Positions 48,147-64,000 of a stretch of DNA of 64,000 nt are shown piece after piece. The notes beneath the pieces are model-generated. The model saw nothing but the letters and a program-made list of their open reading frames with translations, had not been told where the DNA came from and ran no database searches. The DNA lies in contig NC_092181.1 of assembly GCF_043641665.1 (NCBI RefSeq), forward strand, positions 6,813,918-6,877,917, read 5' to 3'. Each line of letters opens with the position of its first letter. Position 1 is the stretch's first letter. The stretch is from Enoplosus armatus. Its lineage: Eukaryota > Chordata > Actinopteri > Centrarchiformes > Enoplosidae. The translations under genes and the position numbers were made by a program.

Positions 48147-51100
48147 ATTACTTACATGATGTGCTAACTGAAAGCAATTCACAATTTCTGCTAAACATAA
48201 CTCTGAAGTCATTTTAAACATTTAGCATTTTGTGCTACATCAACCATTTGGTTTCCCATTAAGCAGCTTCAGACCTGTGTGTTTAATGGCTGCTCCATTC
48301 CATCAACTGGAAATATTCTACATGCATCGTTTTATACACATTTCCCTGAATACAGCCTGGCATATCTTCGGAGAATTTGGGATGACTACAGTTCAAAAAA
48401 TACAGTTGGCTGCACGGCATGAGTTTGTAATGAGTACTAATGATTGACCCGCTGGCAGGTCACTGGGGTTTACAAGCTTCAACTCATTTTGCATTAGAAT
48501 CTCGATGCATGCCAGACATCATGACTTCCAGTCAGCGAGGTTCATTTCTTTTAAAAGACTCTGTAGTGTGCTCATCAGCTATTCAGTTGCATCATGACAA
48601 AGAGGAAGTGGTTTGGCTGTCCTTTCCCCATACTGTCTTTCTTCCCAGCTCTGCTTTGGCCTGTTTGACAAAAACCTTCTACCTGAGCTCTCTGCCATGT
48701 TTGTGATAGTGTAAGCTCGTCTCTTTCTTACCTCTCCACCTGGCTGAACGATGCCAGTGGAGCGTCGCTCCTTCCTCCCTCTCCTCCTGTCCTTCACTCC
48801 CAGACGCTTCTCTCCCTCCGGCTCCTCCTGCTTCACCGGGTCTGTATCTGAAACACACGGAGGTCGACAGAAAAACACTCCTGAGAGTCAAAAATCTAAC
48901 GAACCACGTCCCATGCCACTGCCACCATCCAAAGGAGAACGACTAATAACATTCAGCTAACACACTTTGCTTCAGTGAGGCTGCAGCTGAGTTCAGGATT
49001 GATCTAAGCAACTACGCAGTCATCAGGTAGATTTATTTCCAAATGTAACTCTGTAAAACAGGAAACTAGCTCATCTTTAGCCTCAGTCTCTCCTCCAGAT
49101 CACTGCAAGTTGAGGCTTGAGAGCAGTGAGCTCAGTTCACATGAACAAAATGCTGTTTTTTGGCTTTGAGCTCAGGTTGCAGCAGGTTCACTTTGAAAAT
49201 GGACCTGATGAGGTTATTGGGTTGACAGGCTGGTTTATCTAAACATGGTGTCATTCTGCTGTAGCAGATGGGGAAATGATTAGTTCCCCATAACAAAAGG
49301 GTGGAGTGTGCGACTACGCAACTCATATGAGTATATGGTAGCCACCCTGCCAGATAAACCACACATATACATCTTCGCAGCAGAAGCCCATGTGAGAAAA
49401 TCTCATTTCCTACAAGAGGAGCACCCCACCCAAAATCTACACCATGTTTTTATTTGGTAGTTTTGTATTACAGTGAACAGTGAACTGAAGTGAGCCCATA
49501 GACTGTATATAAAGATGGACATGACATGACAGCTGCCTGAAAGTGAAGCCAAAACGCCGCGATCGACTGCAGTTTAGGTCATAAACCCCGCCCCCTCCAT
49601 GTTAGTGGATGGGACATGGCCAAACTCGTCAAATACATTTTTCTGTCATTTTAGGTAGTTCTGATCATCCTGAGGTGTGTTCAAGTGTTCATTTTTCTGA
49701 TAAGTTTGGTTTTAATTCGTTTTTTCATGCTATAAAAAGGGGTGAAACGTCATGATTGACAGCTGTAGCTCTGATTGACTGTGGTGTGCTTGCCATTGGG
49801 TCGGGCGGGTGTATGGACAGGACCTCGATACGGTGCGGTCCCACCCCCCCGATCTCTACTGCGCAGACTCTGGCTCCAAATGACGTCACCATTGAAAGAT
49901 GGCGGCGGCTGTATCCGGGAGAGTTTGGCTTCATTTTTGTACAGAGGAAGTGGAGACACGTCGTCCATCTTTACATACAGTCTATGGTCTGACTGGTAAA
50001 CAGAGCACAACTGATACTGGACTTTTGGTGCAATATCGATAATTGAGTTTAACGATACATTGGCCAATAGTCCTTTTGTACATGTGCTGAGCTAGACATC
50101 TACTCTGTAGATGATATCTGCCACGCTTCATTAGTCACTTTGTTTGTTACCTTGGCTAATAACGACATTTGTTAAAAATCAATATAGCTGCTAAAACAAC
50201 AGAAGTGGGTAGCGGATTATGGAATTTACAACTCACTGTGGCCATGAACAATTCATTTCGCAGCATTTCATCCTCACTCACCCCTTTCAGCAGGCGTGAG
50301 AGTAACGATGGGGCTGACCGGCTGGATGTTGCGAGGCGGTGGATCTGCAGCTTTAGCCACGGTCTTCTCTGCTTCTTTCAGGTCTGTCAGAGTCACGCCC
50401 TGCCAGCAAAGACCAAACACAAACACTCAGAGGCCTTATGTTGCACTCAGAACACTTTCTTGGTGAAAATTCGCCGCCTCTCCGTCAAGAATGAAGCGGT
50501 ATTGATGCAGCACATCATCGGTAGCTCAGAAGGTGTGCAGCATGATGCGGCAGTAGTCAGGTTAACCGCATCATTACTCAGTAAATGAGCCACTCTATTC
50601 CAAACTGTGCACAGGCAGGTTAGCTGTCTTTCAGTATCATAACACAGTAATCTGTTTGCTCAAGTCTTTCATTATCCACAACATTCGCAGCGCTTACACA
50701 CACTAGTGAGATTGTTACACCGGTTTTAGCTGAGCTAATACAGCTTCTGATACCCACAACAGCAGTGTGCAGCACTGTGAAGACGTTGTGAAAAGTATAC
50801 GACTATACAATGCAGAAAAAGGATTTACACAGTTAGTAAATTATTCCAGGTCTAAAGATCCTAAAGTACACATGAATGTAAAGATGCATTCACTTTAGAC
50901 CAACTTGTTGCAGTCAAACATAATGTGTAAAATAACATGGTTTTTAAATGTATTGTTAATAGTTTTTTAACATTTATAAAAGGAAGAAAAAAAGGTCTTT
51001 GGGGAAATATCAGAAAAGGTGCTTTTCAGCCTGCTGGAGGGGCGTGTCTGTGTTTGATTGACAGCAGCTGACAGGCTGCCAGAGTGTCAAGAGCAGCAGT

Positions 51101-54100
51101 ATTGTAAAATCCTAACAATGCCCATCCCCAGTATGCAGTACCTGTGTGGAGCGGCGAGACTGCCGCATCAGCCGGGAGCGAGCTTTCCTCTGAGACTCGG
51201 ACTCTTCGTCTCTGACTGGAGCCTGGAACCTAGACACACAAACATCCACAAATGATATATTACACAAGTTTAATCTAACTTTTAACCGTTATTATGCATC
51301 TGTATGAAATTATATAAAGAAAATAAGCATTTTGAAAAAAGAAAATCACAAAACCATTACAGCATCAAAAAAATGAACTGAAAATGAATATTTTGTGTTC
51401 CTTACTTGCGCCTGTCAGCGTTGGGGGTGTTGGGGCTCTCAGCAGCAGCATCCCTCGTCTGAGGAGTGGGTTGGACTCTGGCGGTGCGGTTTGCCTTGTC
51501 CTGCTCCTTGTCCTCCTCATCTTTCTCCTCTGGCGTCTAAACCACATAAGATACAAGAAAAGAGGCCAGAGGTTCAACTGTAATCAGTTTCAATTCAAAT
51601 TTTGATTTATTGCCCTAGTGAGGAAATTATTCATGTCAGCATACTGTTCAAATGAGTCTTTTTAGCTGACATGCTTTAAACTGGACCAAACACCTTCACA
51701 TCTGAAGTTTCAACACATGTCCTCGTCAGGGGTGTGTCTAAAACTTCTGCTGTTGAAATGCTGGGTGGGGCGCCCCGGTAGCTCACTGGGTAGCGCGCAT
51801 GATACATAAGGCTGAGGCCCGCTGCCATCTCCATGCATTTAAAATATACACTGCCACGCAAATTTAGGTTTGTTTTGGGGTAATTTTTCAAATAATCTGT
51901 AATGACATCAACTGGGCTGGAGCAATGTGGGCTATGCAAAATGTCAGGTAAGAGTTAGTAATGCACCATTATGTTGAACACCAATCATGTCTTTGCTGTG
52001 CAGAGAATGTGTTGTGAATGTCCAGGATGGCAGCAGAAACAGCTGATGAATCATGTGAGCTGCCTTTTTTAACAACATCATATTATTATAAACGTATTCG
52101 ACTAATGAGTTTTCTTGACTCCTTTAAGAGCACAAAATGCACCTCAGACGAGCATAAAATCGTTTTGCAATATCGAGGAGGTTTTATCACATTTACTGTT
52201 TTTCCATCCAGCTTTTCTACATTGGACTTCATGACATGCATAACAACACTTAGACGAGAGAGACAGCCATTGTGTGACACTGGCGGTCAGTACCTTGTCT
52301 GCAGGGCTGACTGTGGATGTGGTCACACTCTCAGAGTCCGGACTGGACACAGCGGAGCTTTCTGGAAAAAGACAAGAGAAACATTTGAATATAGCACAGT
52401 CACATTCACGAGAGCGTCGTGCTTTCGTTCTGTCAACACGGCAGCTGGTTTACCGGGGCTGCTCTCTTTCTCCTCACTCAGCTCCAGGCCTCCTGAAACA
52501 CCCCTCTCTTTAGACTGGTCCTGCACGTTCATCTTGTCTTTACTGCTCATCCTGCACACTGAGCTCCTGGAAGACATGACATGGGGACAGACGTTGGACA
52601 GACCTCATAAGAGACTTTTCAGATCTCCTGGGTTGATTACACCTTTTTGCACCTTTTATCTTACAGTGTGTCTCACTGAAAGTACATGTAGGTAATAAAT
52701 GGATATTTATGCTAAAATGTTCATTTGTTGTTAGTTTAAGCTTTAAACCTGTCTGGGGGACCAGCCTTTGGAGTGACAAACAAAAACGAAACTTTTTTAA
52801 ATTGGGAATAATGTATTTAATTCAGGATAAGTTGCAGATGGATACTGACCTCCGGCGTTTGTTTTGTGCGTTGGCAGCAGTGGAGCCTTGTTGGTTTTGC
52901 CTGTCCAATATTGACTGTTCATTACACCAATGAGACAGAGACAGAAAGAGAGAGAGGCAGCTGTCAGTGATCCTCTAAATCACATAAAGTAAATGCATAT
53001 ATAATACGAGCTAAGTATAGACACTTTCTCACATTGGCTTGTTTCTGTGACAACTCCTCCAGGAGCTCCTCAACACTTTCATCAGCTACATCAAACGGTG
53101 TCTGGCCCTACAAAGTAAGGAACAACATGACAAAGATGAATTGTAATCTAACTGAAAAACAGATGTGATGTTTTATTTACAGTATAAAGTCGCCCTTCAA
53201 AATACCAAATTCTGTCTAAAAGTCATGATAACTTCCTGTCGGCGAAAGAACACGCTGGACATACAAGTATGATGTAATAACAAAGGCTTTCATTCTTTTT
53301 TTGGGCCTCACCGCGTTGCTGCGGGCCTCCATATTGCACAGCTGTTCAGCCAGAATGCGACAGGCCTCGCCTTGACCCCAGTGTGCCGCAGCGTGGAGAG
53401 GCGTCCAGCCATCAAAGTCCATAGCTGACACATCCAGCCCACACTGACACAGTATCCTGAACAACACAAGAGGAAGGGGATAACAGCAGAAATGCACGAG
53501 ACAGTGTATGACTAAATTACTAACTTATATCCATTATGAAAAACATCAAGAGATGCTCACTTGAGAGCCTCTAGGTAGCCTTTGGCAGCAGCCACATGCA
53601 GTGGGGTGGCCCCGGTCCTGGGGTGTCGTACATCAGCAGGTGGGCCCTCATTCAGCCAGGTCCGGGCATCCGTCATGATCTGTTCCTCTTCCAGCCGTTT
53701 GGCTGCCTCCAAATCCACACCTGGACACAAAAGGTGTCTACAGTATGAGACACACGCTGGCCAATATTTTGTTGGTCGACAAGCAAGAAAATAAATTCTT
53801 GTTATTGTTCCGATAATGGAATTTCAGCCGATAATTACAGACTAAGGACGCCACTTGAAATCCAGTTCTGAATGGGTATTTATGCCTCTCTGCCTCTCTC
53901 TCCTCGACTCTCTGTGTCAGTCAGTGTTCGCCTGAGGGCAGGGCTGAATTTGAATTCTGTCACATTCTCGTAGACTGAGGCTGAGATCAACAGTCCAAGA
54001 GCTTCAGGTAACCATTCATTAGTCCGACAGTACGTACAATTATTCTAATGGTTTTTGTAGCTTATACATGCTTGCCATTAAGGAGATATGGTTTGGCATT

Positions 54101-57100
54101 AATTAGTCTACGTATTGAAAAAATAAACTAAGGTTATTACAAACAAGTTTACAATAAATGAATGTATTCTTTATTCTAGAGAAGGTGAAGGCTCTCTAAA
54201 TATTGTCATTGTATTAGAAAAAGTCAATCTAAAAATATATATTTACTTTCCTCTTCACATGTTTGCATTTGTAAGATAAATATTATCGTTATCGGCCCTG
54301 AAATTCCGCTGCATATCTATTATGCTTGCTCTTAAAATGCAGGGTTTGAACTTCTCTCTTAAGCTTCTTTTCATTCTTTACACAACTACTTCTGTCACTT
54401 TATGCACAAACAAGTGCAACACTATGAATACCGTCATAGCAACTAATTTGTTTCAAGCGTAATCCTGCCTTAAACCCTCTGTCATCCAGCTGGTGAACTG
54501 CAAATCAAGGCCCACAATCATCGAGGATGTTCCCAACATGACTGCATGATCATTAATTAGACATTACTAAGGATATTTTCCATTATCAATGTATAACATA
54601 ATATGACTAAATCAGGCCAAATCAAACTAAATAATCAAACTGATGTTCAAAGCAACAAATTGTGAGCACTGTGCTTGTAACAGAGAACAACACCAACGCG
54701 CATGGGTGGCACAATATGGAAGCTAACCATGAAGAGAAAAACCTTCTTTAATGCATGACAGGCCACTTCTCCATACCTTATTTAACACTGGTAGTACAAC
54801 TATGTACAAGCCCATTGGGGTGTTTCTGTTTAGCTCGACAATCATAGACAAAAATATATAACATACAACATAACAGATCACGCTCTAGAAGGAAACACAA
54901 ACACATTTTGCCCCAGATTAAACCGAAAACATGATGAAATACCCTTTTAAAAAGGGGTGCGTAGTTGTCGAAGAACAGCACTCACCCTGTCTCAGTGTGT
55001 AACCCTGAAGAAGGGAGTCGGTGGTCTCATCCAGAGCAATGTCCAGAGGAACGTCACCGTCACAGTTCACCGCAGACAGCGACGCTCCTCGTTGCAAAAG
55101 GAAACTGACAAAACAAACATGGGCAGAGTGAGAATCCATTTGAGTGCAGAGACGTTTACAAAGTCTACACAAAGACAACCAACTATAAACAGAGGACATC
55201 TAATCCTATCACATTATCAGTGTTTGGGGTGCCAATACATTCAATCTTCAAAGCGAGACCAAAAGGCATTATTCACAAAAAAAGGAACAAGAGCCCGTAA
55301 AAAAAAAAGGTACTTCAATTGTTAAATCATTTGAGCTGCATGCATTTGTGTGCCAGGCAGGCCCACTCATGCTTTAGCTGACTTGTTGTCCTGCCAAACA
55401 CGACAACAATGTTAGTATTGTTGAATGCAGAAATACTCTGGCACCCACGCTGCATTCTGGGGTCCACAAAGTGGCAAAGAGTAGTGTATTACACAGCTGT
55501 GACGGTGCTGTATTCTGCTAACTGTAGAGACATATACTACACACTCTGCAATGTCAGGGTAGCCACAGGAGGCAGCAACATGCAGGGGCGTCCATCCCTC
55601 ACTGTCAACCTGGTTCACGTTGGCACCACGCTCCAAAAGGAAGGACACCATCTCCATGCTGCCATCTATGCAGGCCTGTGAAGTGCAGGGGGGGAACAAA
55701 AAGACAAAACGATGCAACTGTAAATGTTTCTCATTTGTCTCAGCATCAACCAATCGTTTGGATTAAACTTCAGGAGGAGAAACTGCCTCACCTGGTGGAG
55801 AGCAGTGATTCCATCTGCGTTGGAACAGTTGATAATTTCCACCACATCCTCCCCGTTCCTCCTTGTGGTCTCTTTGGCCTCCTTCAGCATCACCTGCGCC
55901 TCCTCCGTGTCCCCGCTGGCACAGGCAGCCAGGAACTCTGCAGCCCTGTCAAACCTCACCCTTTTCCTAAAGACAGAGGATACAGGCAGCTAGATGAGTA
56001 CATCGGCTAGCTGTTGTAGCTGGTTTGCCAATTTAAAAAGAAGGAACATGCCTTGTTTGTTTCATCCAAGGAGTAGACAAAAAAAGAAACACCTTACAAC
56101 ACATTTGCAGTAGCCCTGTAGAAAAAAACAATGTGATTTGACGAGACTGTCACATGGGTTGAGTTACAGGAAAAGTCTGGCAATATTCTAGTTTTGTTCC
56201 TGTCAGCAAATCCCTTGAAAAACACTTAAACCAACAATGCATTTTCTGTTTCAATATTTTCAGACATCCCTATCCTGTGTGTGGATCTCAGCCCCAAGGC
56301 CTACTGAAGACATACATCTTTAAAAACTAGTCACAAATATAAAGTTTAATGTTTAAAAAGAACAGCACTGCAGTTTTTTTGACAACAGGAATAAATCATC
56401 AGCGGATTTGGTGCGCTGGTGATTATTTAAGGCTGGTGCTTGTGGGATCAACTCAGAATAAACCACAGCGGTCATGTTCATGTCACTGAATGAACATGTC
56501 ACCCAACAGTGTGGCTCACTGATGTGTTTTTTATAGTTTTTGGACATTTATGGAAAGAAATAGGCTAGATCAGGCTTTGAACACAGGGGCAATACTTGCT
56601 GTATGATCATTTTATTGGTAGTTTTGGTCTTTTTGGTCTTCTCACAGGATTTGTTGGCAATAAGAAAAATGTAGAACACAAGACTTAAACATGGTAATTT
56701 CTGAAGCTATTGATTTTGTTTGTGTTGTCACACATATGTCCCTTAAAGTATCTTTCAGTCAGTGTTGGTGAGGATCTACTTGCGATCACTCTTTGCTAAT
56801 GCAGTCGTAGTCATCACAAATGTTGACTTTTCGTCACCAATATTCATGCTGTTGCTGCATTAGTGACAGATGGACCTGCAACTAAGGCAGAAACAACTGT
56901 AATACAACATAGATATATCAAATTGAACACCAATCAGCACAGGGGGCATGTACAGCTTAAAAAGGGGATGTATTGGTGGTACACTGGTTGAAAACAAGCA
57001 CTGCAAATGATATAATATGGCAGTCCCATAAATCTTCATATGTGACTAGGTGAAGAGTGAATTAGCAAAGACCAGCAATGTTCACAGTGCTGGACAAACA

Positions 57101-57648
57101 GACCCTCACTAAGACTGACAGTAAGACACTTTGCTAGCTAACTAGCTAGCTAGCTAGTTAAATAGCTAACACAAACACTACAAATTATGGCCTCAGAAAT
57201 GACAACTGACCACTGACAGTTTCAACAAAAACCGAACATTATGAGCTTCATTAAACGTCATTTAGCAGCTGGAGGGTTAGTGTAGTGTACTGTAAGATGT
57301 TTGTGATATTTTGTCCACCCCCTGTCCAAGCACACGCACAACATTCCTCTTTTAGCATATCTTCAGATGTTTAAGCTAAGCTACATGGCTGTTTGCTGGC
57401 CGATACTGCACATCTTTTTGACAGGAGAGGTTTCCTTACCGTCGTTTGAGGAGGGGGCTGGTTTCATCTCTGCCGACAGACCCTAGCTGGTCCCTCGGCG
57501 GGTCGCTGAGCTCGGCCTCCGGTTCCCCTGCTCCGTTCTCGGCATCGCCCCGCCACCTCCGCCTGGGCACGGCCGACGCTTTGTTGGTGCAGGATTCGGC
57601 CCAGCGCTTCAGCTGCTCCCGCCGCTTGGTCCTCGCCGAGTCCCCCAT
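45361..57648 (-). CDS. ppp1r12c: Myosin phosphatase targeting subunit, PPP1R12C type, 20 coding exons
   Basis: Reverse-strand exons: 57648-57440, 55966-55792, 55675-55545, 55104-54986, 53720-53561, 53456-53312, 53107-53033, 52914-52850, 52566-52454, 52361-52294, 51536-51406, 51229-51142, 50399-50282, 48847-48732, 47936-47884, 47437-47398, 47123-47010 (or to 47019), 46613-46569, 46205-46155, 45447-45361. Total 2103 nt, 700 residues plus stop. It targets PP1 to myosin and is inhibited by ROCK. Seen in order: PP1 docking motif KRVRF (71-75); ankyrin repeats (DGITALHQ, EGWTPLHVAASCGY, DGWTPLHAAAHWG); RRRSSVCRMSSKDK, which resembles human PPP1R12C more than A or B; RQSRRSTQGVTLTDL with Thr492 at the MYPT1 Thr696 position; KERRSTG with Thr563 near the MYPT1 Thr853 context; and a C-terminal coiled coil ending NQRLKDENAALIRVISKLSR. 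The start ATG opens the usual MGDSARTKRREQLKRW. Human PPP1R12C is 782 residues, so a middle exon may be missed. Confidence 0.93.
46946..48143. repeat. Three (CA)n microsatellites in ppp1r12c introns
   Basis: CA tracts at about 46946-46996, 47136-47184 and 48078-48143, the last about 33 units. The first two flank coding exon 17: one begins about 13 bases above its acceptor and the other about 14 bases beyond its donor. On the sense strand they are GT repeats. Confidence 0.9.
49497..49985. mobile_element. 490-bp terminal-inverted-repeat element, relative of 38193-38359
   Basis: Left end CATAGACTGTATATAAAGAT GGAC; right end, reverse-complemented, CATAGACTGTATGTAAAGAT GGAC followed by GACGTGTCTCCACTTCC. 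The same end sequences and the GTGGAGACACGTCGTCCAT-type phrase occur in the small copy at 38193. No target duplication is obvious here. It lies in a ppp1r12c intron. Short frames across it (49756-49999) are not genes. Confidence 0.75.
51768..51835 (+). mobile_element. tRNA-derived SINE fragment
   Basis: The phrase GCCCCGGTAGCTCACTGGGT followed by AGCGCGCATGATACATAAGG CTGAGGCC is the tRNA-like A-box head that I remember from a common teleost SINE. The B box and tail are missing, so it is a 5' fragment. It lies in a ppp1r12c intron and is not a functional tRNA gene. Confidence 0.65.
53721..54985 (-). other. ppp1r12c intron 4, no gene seen
   Basis: A 1.27-kb AT-rich intron between ankyrin exons. 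I see no exon, RNA gene or clear mobile element. Confidence 0.5.
55967..57439 (-). other. ppp1r12c intron 1
   Basis: A 1.47-kb intron between the first exon and the docking-motif exon. It contains a short (GCTA)n tract near 57133-57160. I see no exon in it. Confidence 0.5.
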
Positions 57649-57860
57649 TATTTATCCGAGGAGGACTGTGTTTTTAAAAATAAAACATTCACTGGCAGGG
57701 AAAGACACACCCTCCATGTGTATACTTTCACTTCCTGGTTCTTGCTCCGGCTCTGGAGGTGGAGGAAGCCTCGGCTCGTGGTCGTTGGCGTCGGGAGCGC
57801 GCGAAGCTGCTCAGGCTTGTCTGTGTGACGTCACCACGGCTGTTGAGTAGCAGAGAGGGG
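57649..57860 (-). promoter_or_regulatory. ppp1r12c: ppp1r12c GC-rich promoter and 5' UTR
   Basis: GC-rich sequence above the ATG (GGCTCGTGGTCGTTGGCGTC, GGGAGCGCGCGAAGC) includes a CRE-like TGACGTCA at about 57825-57832 and no TATA box. qprt starts about 1.5 kb away on the other strand, so the pair is divergent but not a tight bidirectional promoter. Confidence 0.5.
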
Positions 57861-58037
57861 AAATGCAGAAATAGCTCCATGCCTGGCCATTGTTGTGCTC
57901 ACACAACAACCGCTGTGCTTCCTGTAGCGTCTTCTGAGAGTCTTTCCAGCTTTAAGAAGATCCACAATGCAGGCAAATAGATCTTCCCAAACCAAGTGAG
58001 CAGTACTAGCAGAACTATAGGACCAATAATAGGACTA

Positions 58038-58625
58038 TTGGTAACACTTTCTAATAAGGCTATATAACGTTGACTTCATTAAAGTGTAATAAATCATTTC
58101 TAATGCTTTATAGGTCACTTTCGAGTTCCCAGTGAAAAATCTCTCTGGCTGGTGAGTCATTAATAAAGCCATCAAGTCTGCGGGTCGCAGGTTTCTCACT
58201 GTCTAATGAGTCACCAGCAAAAGTTAGGAAGTCATCTGCAGTTGTACGAAGTCATTACACGAGGGTTATTATAATAATGCATTGAAGCTTTCAGTTAAGT
58301 AACTGTTAAGAAGTTGCTGCAGTCCAGATGCCCTGCAGTGTTTTTCAAGAAGGTCAGAGGTCAAACGATCCATTTGAGGGTCTTCCCGAAAAGCTACAAA
58401 CCCAAAGCAACTGTCCTGCTGGAGGAGGATAAACACCAGCCGGGGGGGGGGGGGGGGGGGGGTTCCACAACCAGGCAACCCAAACTTTCCTCTTTTTAAT
58501 GGCTTCTAACTAATTTGTAAATCTGCTGATGATTTATTAACGAAGCCTTTTAAAACAAGCATTAATAAAGCCATTAGTCACAACTTTAAAACCTTTATGT
58601 AACCCTGTTACAAAGTGGGACCAGG
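58038..58625. mobile_element. Possible non-autonomous DNA element with GGTAACACTTT-type ends
   Basis: The left end TTGGTAACACTTTCTAATAA and the right end, reverse-complemented GGTCCCACTTTGTAACAGGG, are imperfect inverted repeats of a kind that I remember from teleost MITEs. Inside are matching sub-ends around TAATAAAG and a 21-nt poly(G) at 58442-58462. No coding capacity. The boundaries are approximate. Confidence 0.45.
58442..58462. repeat. 21-nt poly(G) tract
   Basis: An uninterrupted run of 21 G residues in the ppp1r12c-qprt spacer. It could form G-quadruplexes and is a likely site of length error. Confidence 0.9.
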
Positions 58626-59339
58626 GGGTCTGACTGTCTGATGTGAAGCCTCAAGCTTTAAGGATACTGAGAGCAAGCATGTATGTGCCAAGTCCCTCCT
58701 GTTTGCTTCCCCATATGGGGCCCGCAGGGCCAGCCACTCGGTACATAATTTTGTTTAAAGGTAAAACATGCTACTTTTTGCATACGCATAGGGAATGAGT
58801 CCTCCCACTTGGCTGAGCATGTTTCCATCTAGCACCGCTCATCCTAATGGGCTGTCTACCTTGAAATGGCTGCTAGCCTGAGGCTGAGATAACTGGCAAT
58901 CGTGAAGTCCCCACAGGTGTTTGAAGAGCAGCAGTCTGAGATAGTAAAAGCAGTGCTGGCGTTCATCTTGTCTACTGCAGGTTGAGTTGTTTTTACTGCT
59001 TTTCAGCGTGGTTGGTGTTGCAATAACCCTGTGCATGGTTAGCACACTGCTGCTGGCCAGCGCCCTTGGGGAGCAAGAGATGCAGGGCCAAATAATGTCC
59101 TGATCACTGTTGTAAAACCATTTTTTTACAGGCATGTATAGGCTTAATACTTATAGGCCCTATAATAATATAACCAATGTTTCACAATTTCGTAATGCAA
59201 AAGAGTTGTAAGTAAGTAAGACCTTAAATTAATTTTTCCAAATATGCACTCTGGCCTGTGAAGCAGCCTTTGTTAAAACAATCAATGTTAAGCCTAGAGT
59301 ACAGCTTGTAAACATTCCAACATGGACTCAGGGTCAAAT

Positions 59340-59425
59340 TCCACATCCCATTTTCCCTGCGGCTCTGAGTGCTCACTACAACACTACAACTCTACAACTC
59401 TACAGTCTGAGGCCAACAGAAAAAA
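59340..59425 (+). promoter_or_regulatory. qprt: Probable qprt non-coding first exon
   Basis: AAAAAA/GTAAGTGTC at 59426 is a good donor, and the coding exon begins with a TTTCAG acceptor at 60043, one base before the ATG. A 5' UTR exon ending at 59425 is the simplest explanation. Its start is approximate. Confidence 0.45.
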
Positions 59426-60044
59426 GTAAGTGTCTCATTTGCATTTATTTGTGCTGTTCCAGTCTTGCACTAGGCAACAATGAAGTTGTCCACGTTTGAC
59501 AGGATACGCTGTAGTTGTGATGAGTCCCTGTATACTAGGTGTGAACCTAGCTGTATGGAAGTATCTGTGTTTCTTATGTTTTTCCACTCATTTATTTTGG
59601 TTTTTCCTTTAATTTGTCAGTATAGTTTGACATAAAGGAGGAATTTGTTGGGTGGGGTGCTGAAAAACTGATGGGTTGAATGCAGTTTAAATCACGTTTA
59701 TGAGGCCCTATAATAAAGAACCCCTATGATGTTTTTGTAGCTGCCACTCAGGCATGAAGTCTGTCACAGTGTAATATGTGCTTTGGTGATTTGTAGTGGT
59801 TGTTACAAGTCCTCCGCTGTCTTTCTCTTCTGGAGACAAAATGAGAGGAACAATGCAAATCTATCATCAATCTTTAAAACTGTCATCTACAGTACATGCT
59901 CATGGCCCAGTATGTTTCTGAATCATAGTTGTTGTGAGACAAGAAAGTACTTTAGTCATATCACTTCATTATCTGCTTTCAGTTCCTACTTTCATGTCAA
60001 TTGCAACAACAAATTAAAAGTTCCCTCCATTTACGTGTTTCAGA

Positions 60045-63577
<3,533 letters not shown>

Positions 63578-63905
63578 TGGCCGCCACAAATCGGACGCAC
63601 AGACGGCTTGAATGAGAAAATGTTGTGAGAGTTTGTTCTGATGACTCGAGGTGACTTTTACTTGTGTGTTCATTTATTTCGCAGAACAACTGCCATGATT
63701 TCAGCCATCTACTGCTGCGAAGGATTGAGAAATAGTTCACATCCTGTTTGCTCCCTGTGTCATTAGTCATTTGATGAGGATCAGAGAATAGAAACTAGAC
63801 AACTTCATGTGGTTCTTGAAAAACTGAATACACAAAGCTGCATTGCCGTAGAGGAACAGCAGTCACAAGTTGAAACTAACCAACAGAGATATCACAGGCA
63901 TGCAG

Positions 63906-63911
63906 AATAAA
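63906..63911 (+). terminator. qprt: qprt polyadenylation signal
   Basis: AATAAA 329 bases past the stop. A 23-base near-perfect palindrome (63928-63950) follows within the expected cleavage region. Confidence 0.65.
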
Positions 63912-64000
63912 AAGGAAAATGAAGCTAATATCATAGGTTACCTATGATATGGCCCGGTATGTAGGAGGTTCAGTTCACCCAAACATTTGAGTGCCCTCAA

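Noticed and set aside
49756..49999. Two overlapping 74-78-codon plus-strand frames
   Set aside because: They lie within the 490-bp inverted-repeat element and have no start context or family likeness.
51768..51835. Possible tRNA gene
   Set aside because: It has an A-box-like head but no B box, no acceptor-stem pairing and SINE-like wording, so I treat it as a SINE fragment.
52018..52695. 225-codon plus-strand open frame
   Set aside because: It overlaps ppp1r12c exons 9 and 10 on the other strand and has no protein-family features, so it is a shadow frame.
54986..55675. Apparent frameshift between ppp1r12c exons 3 and 4
   Set aside because: My first donor choice left the frame one base short. 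The donor GA/GTGTGT at 55544-55543 gives 131 nt, splits an Asp codon 2+1 and restores frame; it also matches the ppp1r27 intron phase.

Overview
The window is about 64 kb of vertebrate nuclear DNA, almost certainly from a ray-finned fish and probably a percomorph. The genes are split by GT-AG introns with polyadenylation signals. The intergenic DNA carries fish-type tRNA-derived SINEs, short terminal-inverted-repeat elements, long CA/GT and TA/TG microsatellites and poly(C)/poly(G) tracts. Nothing looks bacterial: no operons, ribosome binding sites or CRISPR. All exon boundaries below were placed by hand from splice sites, reading frame and remembered protein families; no alignment or database search was run.

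Eight protein genes are present. In order: p4hb (+, 116-10838, protein disulfide isomerase); ppp1r27 (+, 14366-15755, PP1 inhibitor with ankyrin repeats); anapc11 (-, 17270-18386, RING subunit of the anaphase-promoting complex, with one extra base in its first coding exon here); an SLC1-family amino-acid transporter (-, 20763-27638); alyref (+, 29416-31625, mRNA export adaptor); arhgdia (+, 36970-41912, RhoGDI-alpha); ppp1r12c (-, 45361-57648, MYPT-family myosin phosphatase targeting subunit); and qprt (+, 60045-63577, quinolinate phosphoribosyltransferase). Every model except anapc11 sums to a whole number of codons and ends in a stop.

From memory, P4HB, PPP1R27, ANAPC11, ALYREF and ARHGDIA are neighbours on human 17q25, so this part is a conserved block. 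The SLC1 gene, ppp1r12c and qprt are extra relative to that human block. ppp1r27 and anapc11 are tail to tail, as are arhgdia and ppp1r12c; ppp1r12c and qprt are head to head. Functionally the genes are mostly independent housekeeping genes. The one visible theme is Rho/PP1 signalling: a RhoGDI, a ROCK-regulated MYPT subunit and a second ankyrin PP1 regulator lie within 43 kb.

I see no new multi-gene system. The points most worth a second look are: the SLC1 transporter with Asn where acidic amino-acid transporters have their substrate-binding Arg; the 1-base insertion in anapc11; a 740-bp inverted-repeat element with repeated internal motifs and an exon-like reading frame; the intron position shared by ppp1r27 and ppp1r12c; and an hAT-like miniature element with a perfect 8-bp target duplication.
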